The notes under the pieces: model-generated | Databases searched by the model: none | The model's input: only the letters and a program-made list of their open reading frames with translations | What the model was told of the DNA's origin: nothing | Made by a program: the position numbers and the translations under genes | Shown: in pieces, positions 33,201-39,359 of the stretch | Layout of the letters: the number at the start of each line of letters is the position of its first letter | How positions within the stretch are numbered: the stretch's first letter is position 1 | Source of the DNA: Rhizobiaceae bacterium | GTDB lineage: Bacteria > Pseudomonadota > Alphaproteobacteria > Rhizobiales > Rhizobiaceae | Length of the DNA stretch: 39,359 bases | Direction: 5' to 3' | Assembly (NCBI GenBank): GCA_017644105.1 | Contig: JAEPMD010000004.1 | Location: 114,659 to 154,017 of the forward strand

Positions 33201-34118
33201 TTACATATGAGATTTATCGATGATTGCGCCTTGATGTGCAATCACTTTCATCGCCATATTATGACCAGCGAGCATGGATTGTTCGATTGCTAGCCCGTTA
33301 AGGCAGCTTGCCAAAAATCCACCATTAAAACTATCGCCGGCTGCCGTGGTGTCTACCACATTGCGCGTCGAGGGGAAATCGATATCTGAGTTGAGCATTT
33401 GACCGTTTTTCAACGCGATGGGCCCGCGTTCCCCACGCTTAATCACAACGTCTGAAATATTGTAAGATTGGAACCTTTGAACCAGCGCATCTTCATCCTG
33501 ATCTTCAAACAAGTCCATTTCATCATCAATAGATGGCACCGCAATATCTGTTAATCTCCAGGCTTCTTCAACAATCTTTAATGCCTGCTCCCGGCTTTGC
33601 CATAAGCGCGGACGATAGTTGGAATCAAAAGCGACTTTACCGCCATTTGCACGGAACACCTTCAACCATTCAAACCATGCGTTCACCACATGCTCAGGCA
33701 AAATTGCGAGCGTAATGGCACTGAAATAGACGACACCCATATCCTCAAGAATTGAGAAATCGACCTCACCTTCTGGTGTCTGAAACAACTTACGCGCTGC
33801 CGAATTTTCACGCCAATAAGTAAAAGTTCGATCACAATCATCATTTTTGGAGATAGAATAAATACCCGGCAATAATGATGGATGTTTTGAGATGGTCGAC
33901 GCATTAACGTCTTCAGCTTCAATATAATGAAGCATCCATTCGGAGAATTGATCCTGACCCAAAACACTGGTGAAAAATACGTCGCCTTCCGTTCCTAAAT
34001 TTCGCTTTAAATAAATAGCGGTATTGAGCGTATCCCCGGCATAACCCACTGCCGCATTGCGACCAGTGGGATCCACCGACAATTCAACCATGGCTTCGCC
34101 TATACATGCAATCTTCAT
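33201..34118 (-). CDS. kdgK: 2-dehydro-3-deoxygluconokinase, PfkB family
   Basis: 305-residue ribokinase-fold sugar kinase phosphorylating KDG to KDPG. The N-terminal IGEAMVELS and GYAGDTLNTAIYLKR are the KdgK form of PfkB signature 1, and VVDTTAAGDSFNGGFLA is signature 2 with the catalytic Asp in the anion hole DTTAAGD. The frame runs to 34157, but ATG 34118 gives the usual MKIACIGEA start. Its place after a fructuronate reductase gene supports the KDG assignment over fructokinase. Confidence 0.9.
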   Translation of the reverse strand: MKIACIGEAMVELSVDPTGRNAAVGYAGDTLNTAIYLKRNLGTEGDVFFTSVLGQDQFSEWMLHYIEAEDVNASTISKHPSLLPGIYSISKNDDCDRTFTYWRENSAARKLFQTPEGEVDFSILEDMGVVYFSAITLAILPEHVVNAWFEWLKVFRANGGKVAFDSNYRPRLWQSREQALKIVEEAWRLTDIAVPSIDDEMDLFEDQDEDALVQRFQSYNISDVVIKRGERGPIALKNGQMLNSDIDFPSTRNVVDTTAAGDSFNGGFLASCLNGLAIEQSMLAGHNMAMKVIAHQGAIIDKSHM

Positions 34119-34169
34119 AAATAATCTTTCAAATCCATTCTTAATATATAATCTCAACCAACTGCGGAT

Positions 34170-35642
34170 CTAACCGGCAAGTTGATCCAATTCACCAGCC
34201 AACAAACATGCAAGTTTTAACGTCACCTGATCGCACCATGCTTCGCTCTCAGCGAGCTCCTTAGGCATAAAATCAGACAATCCAAACAGTGCCTTTCGAA
34301 GAACAATTGCATCAGATCCAATACCTTCCAGCGCATTTTTGATCTCCGTTTCTCGTGGATCACGCAGCGCGTAAGGATCAAGTCCAAATACCGAATGTCC
34401 ATGTATCCCGACATAACAATAAAATATCCAGGCTGCTGTCGCTAATGCAAAACTATCAATTGCTTGACCTTGCTTGAGGGCATCTATGGCTGGAGAGAAG
34501 ATGCGTTGAGGCAGTTTTTGTGTCCCATCCATCGCGATCTGATACGTTTCATGGGCGATATTTGGATTTTCAAACCGCTCAGCCAACTGTTGAGCATATT
34601 CATAAAAATCCACTTCGGGTAAAGGCGAAAGCGTTTTAGCAGCTGCTTGAAAATGGCGACGCACCAAGGGTTCAATATGAGGATGTGCCATCGCGTCCCG
34701 CACATACTTACACCCATGAACATGACCAAGATAAGCAATTAAAGAATGCGCACCATTGAGCATACGAAGCTTCATATGCTCATAAGGCGCAACATTATCG
34801 ACCAAAAGCACGCCAACTTTTTCCCATTCAGGACGGGGTCCGCAAAACTTGTCTTCTATGACCCATTGGGTAAATGGCTCTGTTTCAATTGCAAGCTTAT
34901 CTTCGACCCCAAGCATGCTTGAAACATTGTCCAAAAGATCAGCTGTGGCCGCAGGTGTAATGCGATCCACCATTGTGTTGGGGAAACAACCATGTTCAGC
35001 AATCCATTGCGCCAATTCTTGATCTATTTTACCTGCAAAATCCATTACACCCGACCGCACCAGATCGCCATTATTGGGCAGATTATCGCAGCATAAAACC
35101 GTAAAAGGCGGCAGCGCATTGGCCCTTCTCAGCGCTAATCCTTTGACGATCATACCAATCACACCAATGGGTGCGTCCGAATTTTGCAAGTCATGTAAAA
35201 TATCTGGATGATCATGAGAAATTAGACCCGATTGGCGATCAATCCCATACGCTTTTTCTGTCACCGTTAAGCTCAGAATATGGGTCTGCGGCGACGCTAA
35301 ATGCTCAAACACCTTTTCTGTTGTGCGCGAAGCGGCCTCAGCTGCCGCAATTGAACCAACCACTTGGACTTCATTTTCACCAGATGCAGATTTGATTAAG
35401 AGCGAATAACGACCATCCTGCGCATTTAAATCATCCACTGTCTGAGTGCTTTTCAAGCTCATCGCTAAAATACGCCAGTCACCACCAAAGTCAGACAGGA
35501 CCTTATGCGTATAATAAGCTTGATGCGCGCGGTGGAATGCGCCGGGCCCAAAATGAACAATACCAACGCCATGATCTTCAGGCTGATAGCTAAGTTTTGA
35601 TACGCCCTTTAGCGCCGTAAAATGTTGATTTAAAATTTTCAT
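34170..35642 (-). CDS. uxuB: Mannitol dehydrogenase-family fructuronate reductase (UxuB-like)
   Basis: 490-residue long-chain polyol dehydrogenase. The Rossmann motif is VGIVHFGPGAFHRAHQAYY, and the catalytic region is KLRMLNGAHSLIAYLGHVHG with the conserved Lys. GxxxFxRAH favours D-mannonate oxidoreductase/fructuronate reductase, and the adjacent kdgK and gntR fit hexuronate catabolism: fructuronate to mannonate, then to KDG. Mannitol 2-dehydrogenase is the main alternative. Its ATG overlaps the gntR stop by 4 nt (ATGA), so the two are co-translated. Confidence 0.85.
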   Translation of the reverse strand: MKILNQHFTALKGVSKLSYQPEDHGVGIVHFGPGAFHRAHQAYYTHKVLSDFGGDWRILAMSLKSTQTVDDLNAQDGRYSLLIKSASGENEVQVVGSIAAAEAASRTTEKVFEHLASPQTHILSLTVTEKAYGIDRQSGLISHDHPDILHDLQNSDAPIGVIGMIVKGLALRRANALPPFTVLCCDNLPNNGDLVRSGVMDFAGKIDQELAQWIAEHGCFPNTMVDRITPAATADLLDNVSSMLGVEDKLAIETEPFTQWVIEDKFCGPRPEWEKVGVLLVDNVAPYEHMKLRMLNGAHSLIAYLGHVHGCKYVRDAMAHPHIEPLVRRHFQAAAKTLSPLPEVDFYEYAQQLAERFENPNIAHETYQIAMDGTQKLPQRIFSPAIDALKQGQAIDSFALATAAWIFYCYVGIHGHSVFGLDPYALRDPRETEIKNALEGIGSDAIVLRKALFGLSDFMPKELAESEAWCDQVTLKLACLLAGELDQLAG

Positions 35643-36406
35643 GGGTTCAAATTTTCAGGTGTAATTTTATCAACATCACTAAATATAGCTTCGATATGTT
35701 GACTGATAAGATCAAGCGCTGTGTTTGATTGTTTCTGCTTCAATGCTTCGATGAGCTTTAGATGTTCTTCAAAGGCCTGATCCATGCGATCTGGTAAATT
35801 GCTGGTCACCCGAATACGCGCACGATCGATATGCGCCTTGACCGATTGGGCCATTTTCCAGGCAGTCGGTATGCCAGCAAGATCTGCAAGCATGAGATGA
35901 AATACTTCATCCTGCTTGAAAAATTCAATATGGTGGGATTGCGAGACTGCAACCTTTTGCAAGGCAAGATTGGCTGAAAATCGGCCCAGATCAACATCGT
36001 TTTCACAAATCAGGCGCACCACTTCCCGTTCAAGCGCGCGCCGGATAATAATGCCTTCTTTAATGCGCTTATGATCGATTGATGAAACCACCGACCCGAC
36101 TTTGGGCTGGGTGATAACCAACCCATCGCTCATCAAACGTTGATACGCCTCCCGAACAGGCGTTCGGCTTACGCCCAGCCATTTGGCGATGTCCAGCTCG
36201 TTAATCTGCATACCAGGTTGAAGCTGATCCAAAATGATAAAGAGGCGCAATAATTCATAAACCTGCCCGCCAATGGCGCGCGAGCGGTCAATCTGATGCT
36301 CGGAAAATAAATCCGACAGATCTGTCTTGTCTTCCGACTTTCTCGGGCGTGGCATTTCGCAGCTTTCTGGGTTTCCAATATCATCAAATTCAAATGATGT
36401 ATTCAT
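35639..36406 (-). CDS. GntR-family regulator, FadR subfamily (FCD domain)
   Basis: 255-residue regulator. An N-terminal 40-residue acidic extension precedes the winged HTH (about 46-110): LQPGMQINELDIAKWLGVSRTPVREAYQRLMSDGLV. The FCD ligand domain follows (about 118-245), with metal-binding histidines in EVFHLMLADLAG and FEEHLKLIEAL positions. It likely represses the operon it begins and responds to a hexuronate-pathway intermediate. Overlap with uxuB is 4 nt. The N-terminal extension is longer than usual; an internal start at MPRPRK is possible. Confidence 0.9.
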   Translation of the reverse strand: MNTSFEFDDIGNPESCEMPRPRKSEDKTDLSDLFSEHQIDRSRAIGGQVYELLRLFIILDQLQPGMQINELDIAKWLGVSRTPVREAYQRLMSDGLVITQPKVGSVVSSIDHKRIKEGIIIRRALEREVVRLICENDVDLGRFSANLALQKVAVSQSHHIEFFKQDEVFHLMLADLAGIPTAWKMAQSVKAHIDRARIRVTSNLPDRMDQAFEEHLKLIEALKQKQSNTALDLISQHIEAIFSDVDKITPENLNP

Positions 36407-36650
36407 ATATATTAGTTTTTAAAGGCTTTGCCAACAAGCAAGAATAAATCATTGCTTAGAGCCGCATTTTCAGCCGCTGATAACCAGAACCAAATTCAGG
36501 TGAATGGTGTTAAAAATTTATCAAAATCAGAAAACTTCAATTTCGACGAATTTCTTGACATTTTGTTGTTGCAATTCATTTCATCTTGCGCCATATAGCG
36601 CAGGTCTTCACTGACAGTCATATTCATAACACCTCAGAATATGATGATGA

Positions 36651-36725
36651 GCGGGCGTAGCTCAGGGGTAGAGCATAACCTTGCCAAGGTTAGGGTCGGG
36701 CGTTCGAATCGCCTCGCCCGCTCCA
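36651..36725 (+). tRNA. tRNA-Gly(GCC)
   Basis: A 75-nt cloverleaf including an encoded CCA. Acceptor GCGGGCG pairs with CGCCCGC; the D arm is GCTC-AGGGGTA-GAGC; the anticodon stem TAACC/GGTTA holds loop TTGCCAA with anticodon GCC; the T arm is GGGCG-TTCGAAT-CGCC(T). A TTGACA hexamer at 36555-36560 is a possible -35 of its promoter. tRNA genes such as this are common integration sites, and the sequence after it changes character. The upstream gap 36407-36650 holds no gene. Confidence 0.97.
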
Positions 36726-36866
36726 ATTTTCTTCAAATGAATTCAATGACTTTCTAGATTTTACACTAAATCAGAATATCATTGTTGTGTTGAATACACA
36801 ATCTATACACACACAAATTGCACACGAACGTAATTGCTAACTGAGGCAAGGTGCTCAAAGCTGTCC

Positions 36867-36906
36867 GCTTTGGCATGTATGCTCTACCCACTGAGTATAA
36901 ACGCTC
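36867..36906 (-). pseudogene. Inverted degenerate fragment of a tRNA-Gly(GCC) 5' half
   Basis: On the minus strand this 40-nt stretch reads through a D-arm, CTCAGTGGGTAGAGCATA, differing from the same part of the intact tRNA-Gly by one inserted base, followed 2-3 nt later by TGCCAA of the anticodon loop. The acceptor and T arm are absent. It lies 141 nt downstream of the intact tRNA in opposite orientation, and probably marks an old insertion or recombination event. The region 36726-37009 otherwise holds no gene. Confidence 0.55.
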
Positions 36907-37009
36907 AGATCTTTACCATCTTCGATACATTGCCCTCAAACAGCAAATATTACTTTTAACGCGAGACTAGACTCACCAATACAATTTCTGCTTTTCTATA
37001 GTGAGTTTA

Positions 37010-38179
37010 ATGTGGAGAATGAAGTTGAAGCGTCTGTGTGTAAATTATGCAATCCCATTTCTCTTGGCATTTCTTTTTGCTAATAGCGCCCGTGCCGATT
37101 TAATGTTTTACCCTATTGATCTTGATAGTGGTGCCACTGCTATTTTTATTGAGGGTAAATTCTCATACAACGATGATTTAACAGCCTTTAAGAAAATGGT
37201 AAATTCACCCGATGTGAAATTTGTTTCATTCAATTCTGTAGGTGGCAACGTTGAAAAGGCAATGGAGCTTGGCAGAGCTATTCGGCAAGCCGGAAAAGAC
37301 ACCATTCAGATCCGCAGAAATAACTGCGAGTCAGCGTGCGCTCTGGCCTTTTATGGAGGCGTTTACCGTGGTGCCCAAGCTGGATCCATAGGCGTTCATA
37401 GGAGTTCTCTGCCCAGCGACATAGACATAACAACTCAAGGTGCTGTCGAATCCGTACAGATACATATAGCTAGAACAACCGCTTACATGATTGAGATGGG
37501 AATAGACCCAGCTTTACTAGAGTTAACACTACAGTATGGCAGTGACGATATTCGATATTTGTCTAGCAGCGAAATGCAAAGGTACTCAGTAACCACAACT
37601 TATGAGCAGGAGGAAGATAAGCGCTACGCAAAAAAATCCAGACAGGAGAATAACAAAAAAGCAACGAGGACTATTGAACCTGCATTAAGCAATGACCTTT
37701 TAAAGATACCTCAGGCAACAAACGGGTATGTTAGACATGCGAAAGGGAGTGTTCCGTTAAAGAGCAGTGCTAACCGGAATAGCGCAAATATTGCTACGAT
37801 AAAAAATGGTGATCAAGTCAATATTCTGACGGATAAACGGCCTTGGTTCAAAGTGCGGCATAGAGGTAGAACAGGATATATGCATGTTACATGGCTTTGG
37901 GTCCAAAACTATGAGGCGACCAACTTTGATTATCTGCGGTTTATCCAAATAAAGAGCTTTGACAATCTTTCCGACGCTGAAAAATATGTTCGAACAACAT
38001 CCCTACCAGTTGAGGCCTATCTCGCATCTAACAACTGGTTCTCAATAGTACTGGACAAAAGATACATGCTAGATGATGCATTGAATATGGTACAGACACT
38101 AAAGAAAAATGAGATAATTCCCAGCGATTCATTTGCAACACTTGGGAATACATATGTCAGAAAGGTCTGCTGCAACTAA
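37010..38179 (+). CDS. Secreted ClpP-like protease domain protein with SH3 and SPOR-like C-terminus
   Basis: About 389 residues. A signal peptide (KLKRLCVNY, hydrophobic core, ending near NSARAD) leads into a ClpP/crotonase-fold domain of the COG3904 type: FNSVGGNVEKAMELGRAIR, then NCESACALAFYGG with the candidate nucleophile Ser in C-E-S-A-C, and GSIGVHRS with the candidate His. A basic linker follows, then a bacterial SH3 domain (about 240-300: PLKSSANRNSANIATIKNGD, WFKVRHRGRTGYMHVTWLW) and a SPOR-like end (FIQIKSFDNLSDAEKYV, NNWFSIVLDKR). Starts at 37001 (GTG), 37010 and 37019 (ATG) are close; only the signal-peptide start changes. AGA, ATA and AGG codons are more frequent than in neighbours. 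Substrate unknown; a peptidoglycan-associated protease is inferred. Confidence 0.7.
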   Translation: MWRMKLKRLCVNYAIPFLLAFLFANSARADLMFYPIDLDSGATAIFIEGKFSYNDDLTAFKKMVNSPDVKFVSFNSVGGNVEKAMELGRAIRQAGKDTIQIRRNNCESACALAFYGGVYRGAQAGSIGVHRSSLPSDIDITTQGAVESVQIHIARTTAYMIEMGIDPALLELTLQYGSDDIRYLSSSEMQRYSVTTTYEQEEDKRYAKKSRQENNKKATRTIEPALSNDLLKIPQATNGYVRHAKGSVPLKSSANRNSANIATIKNGDQVNILTDKRPWFKVRHRGRTGYMHVTWLWVQNYEATNFDYLRFIQIKSFDNLSDAEKYVRTTSLPVEAYLASNNWFSIVLDKRYMLDDALNMVQTLKKNEIIPSDSFATLGNTYVRKVCCN

Positions 38180-38919
38180 ACCAACAAAGGTCATTATCCT
38201 GTTCTGTACCTTACTAGAAATTATCGAGGGCTAGTATGATATGCCTAGAAATCACTTAAGGACAGGCAGAGTGGTATGACAGGTAGACTAATAATTCATG
38301 CGGAGCATCTTACTCGATAATACTTGTCTATGAATATTATGGTCGACGATCATCATCATCCGTCGACAAAATAATACATTCCCATGCATATGTGTGTGTA
38401 CTCACCTGTTAAACATCTGTTTTTATTAGGATGACACTAACCTGGTCAGAGTTATTTTCAGTATATGTAACGGAAAAGTATAGAGATTGGGCCATCCCAA
38501 ATCTCTCATGCTTCCGTTGTCAATAACACGGACAGGAAAATGTTCAACCGCTTTTCTAGATTACAGATGATGGGGGTAGAGGGGCCCATACCCCGGTCGC
38601 CCATATCTGCATTACAGGTTGAAATTATCTTACCAAAATTATGTTATATGGCACTCTACAATATCATTTATGGTATTCTTTACGAATACAAATATAGTGG
38701 TGTTAGAAGTAGCAATAAATTATTTCCTACAACACTTGTTACCCCATGTTCTCAGGGAGTTCCGGTGAAAAGTAAGTTAAATACTAATGCTGTTCCTGTC
38801 TGTAAAATAATTCAATTGAAAATCGGGAAACAAGAAGTGGTTCGGAAATTTTGAACAAGAGATTTAAGTGAAATTTTGACCTGTCAGTGGCACTATGTGC
38901 CGAACACAGGAGAACTGCT
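38180..38919. other. Gene-poor AT-rich stretch before the IS element
   Basis: About 740 bp with no convincing gene. It holds inverted repeats, including GTCGACG/CGTCGAC around four ATC repeats (38342-38367) and a longer hairpin at 38469-38518. One reading frame (38540-38854) is open but has no ribosome site, odd composition and no recognisable pattern. This may be decayed island DNA. Confidence 0.5.
38469..38518. repeat. 50-nt imperfect hairpin
   Basis: The outer arms AACGGAA (38469-38475) and TTCCGTT (38512-38518) are perfectly complementary. An inner stem pairs AGAGATTGGG (38482-38491) with CCCAAATCTCT (38496-38506), with one bulged base and a CCAT loop. A 5-6 nt internal loop joins the two stems. 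It could be a terminator-like element, a small RNA or the relic of a mobile repeat. Confidence 0.4.
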
Positions 38920-39231
38920 ATGTCCCGACGTCCACGTCGTAATCACACATCTGCTTTCAAAACCAAGATGGCCCTTGCTGCCATTCGCGGTGAATATACT
39001 TTGGGTGAACTTGCCCAGAAGAATGATATCCATCCTAATCAGATCAAACAATGGCGTGACCAGCTTCTTGAAGGAGCAGTTGGTGTTTTTGATAGACCTG
39101 GAAAGGCAATGAAAGAAGAAGAACAAATTGATGTCAAAACACTTCATGCAAAGATAGGAGAGCTGACGCTAGAAAATGATTTTTTAAGCGGAGCGCTCAC
39201 CAAGGCGGGATTGGGGAGCGCAAAGAAATGA
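38920..39231 (+). CDS. IS3-family transposase OrfA
   Basis: 103-residue DNA-binding half of an IS3-family transposase. The N-terminal HTH reads AFKTKMALAAIRGEYTLGELAQKNDIHPNQIKQWRDQLLEGA, with the typical W of the recognition helix, followed by a leucine-zipper-like segment (LHAKIGELTLENDFLSGAL). AGGAGA precedes ATG 38920. Its stop overlaps the orfB start as ATGA, with orfB in the -1 frame, so the fused transposase may arise by frameshifting or the second protein by coupled initiation. Confidence 0.92.
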   Translation: MSRRPRRNHTSAFKTKMALAAIRGEYTLGELAQKNDIHPNQIKQWRDQLLEGAVGVFDRPGKAMKEEEQIDVKTLHAKIGELTLENDFLSGALTKAGLGSAKK

Positions 39232-39359
39232 TTGACCGTAATCATAAACTTTCCATTTCCCGCCAGGCAAAGGCACTGGGCATGAGCCGTGGCAGTGTCT
39301 ATTATCTGCCGCGCCCAGTATCACAAGCCGATCTCGCTATGATGCGTCGTATCGATGAA
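39228..39359 (+). CDS. IS3-family transposase OrfB (5' part only)
   Basis: The first 44 codons of the integrase half, ending at the window edge. MIDRNHKLSISRQAKALG, then MSRGSVYYLPRP and ADLAMMRRIDE, is the usual N-terminal HTH_21-type region that precedes the DDE domain. The catalytic residues lie beyond the window. It overlaps orfA by 4 nt in the -1 frame. Confidence 0.88.
   Translation, partial: MIDRNHKLSISRQAKALGMSRGSVYYLPRPVSQADLAMMRRIDE

Larger units (their letters stand above)
38872..39359 (+). mobile_element. IS3-family insertion sequence (5' part, cut by window edge)
   Basis: Overlapping orfA and orfB of IS3 type start here and run out of the window. The left end is not defined: TGACCTGTCAGTGGCAC at about 38876-38892 is a possible terminal region, but the matching right end is outside the window. 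The element sits in gene-poor DNA downstream of tRNA-Gly. Confidence 0.75.

Noticed and set aside
38540-38854. 104-codon plus-strand frame before the IS element
   Set aside because: No ribosome site, no domain pattern, mixed composition; best treated as chance or decayed sequence.
39215-39235. Canonical A6G slippery heptamer for IS3 -1 frameshifting
   Set aside because: Only GCAAAGAAATGA is present at the orfA-orfB junction; no A-AAA-AAG motif is seen, so frameshifting is possible but not demonstrated.
1-39359. CRISPR array, prophage genes, toxin-antitoxin pair or biosynthetic gene cluster
   Set aside because: No regularly spaced repeats, cas genes, phage structural genes, obvious toxin-antitoxin pair or assembly-line genes were seen anywhere in the window.

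Overview
The window is about 39 kb of chromosome from an alphaproteobacterium, most likely a fairly AT-rich, possibly marine member of the Hyphomicrobiales (Rhizobiales). This is an inference from several signs: FtsY beside septation protein A (IspZ), cytochrome c maturation genes beside acnA, DUF1223 and DUF2794 proteins, an IalB-family protein, a PraR-type XRE regulator, and a LuxI resembling rhizobial CinI. No species can be named from the sequence alone.

Layout. 1-2069: 3' end of ftsY, a terminator, an unusual intergenic region that can fold into many hairpins, and ispZ. 2080-4775: an MFS transporter, then an ArsR repressor and an ArsP/YraQ-type permease as one operon under a 28-bp near-palindrome. 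4765-7620 (minus strand): the cytochrome c maturation operon ccmA-ccmB-ccmC-ccmD-ccmG, divergent from acnA (7887-10577). 10663-13249: a quorum-sensing cassette made of a divergent 63-aa gene, a LuxR (cinR-like), a LuxI (cinI-like), a 61-aa ORF placed where rhizobia carry the antirepressor cinS, and a convergent praR-like gene overlapping that small ORF by 4 nt. 13637-17268: DUF1223, a 53-aa membrane protein, DUF2794, a universal stress protein with a perfect FNR/FixK box, a GNAT enzyme and a Bax1-type membrane protein. 17434-24479: a YbbA/YbbP-type ABC exporter, a TesA-like esterase, ThpR, a low-molecular-weight protein phosphatase, DUF1232, an ECF sigma factor with no visible anti-sigma partner, and IalB. 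24616-28137: rlmN, a membrane-protein gene interrupted by an in-frame stop, and glnK-amtB with a sigma-54-like promoter. 28376-36406: tesB, a UbiH-family hydroxylase, a trx/LON-domain/Trm112 cluster, a ProX-type deacylase, and a gntR-uxuB-kdgK hexuronate operon. 36651-39359: tRNA-Gly(GCC) followed by DNA of different character, holding an inverted partial tRNA copy, a ClpP-like/SH3/SPOR-like secreted protein, a gene-poor stretch and the start of an IS3-family element. This looks like the edge of a genomic island.

How the genes work together. The most integrated unit is the quorum-sensing cassette. An 18-nt element built on GTACATATGTAC lies upstream of the luxR and recurs, with one change, upstream of the luxI. 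This fits positive feedback by the LuxR-AHL complex. The luxI, the small ORF and the convergent praR-like gene reproduce the parts of the rhizobial CinI-CinS-PraR relay, but packed so that the small ORF and praR-like gene overlap tail to tail. The LuxR has glycine where the lactone-contacting tryptophan is normally found. Other clear regulatory signals are the ArsR operator, the FNR/FixK box of usp at about -41 from a plausible start site, and the sigma-54-like site before glnK-amtB.
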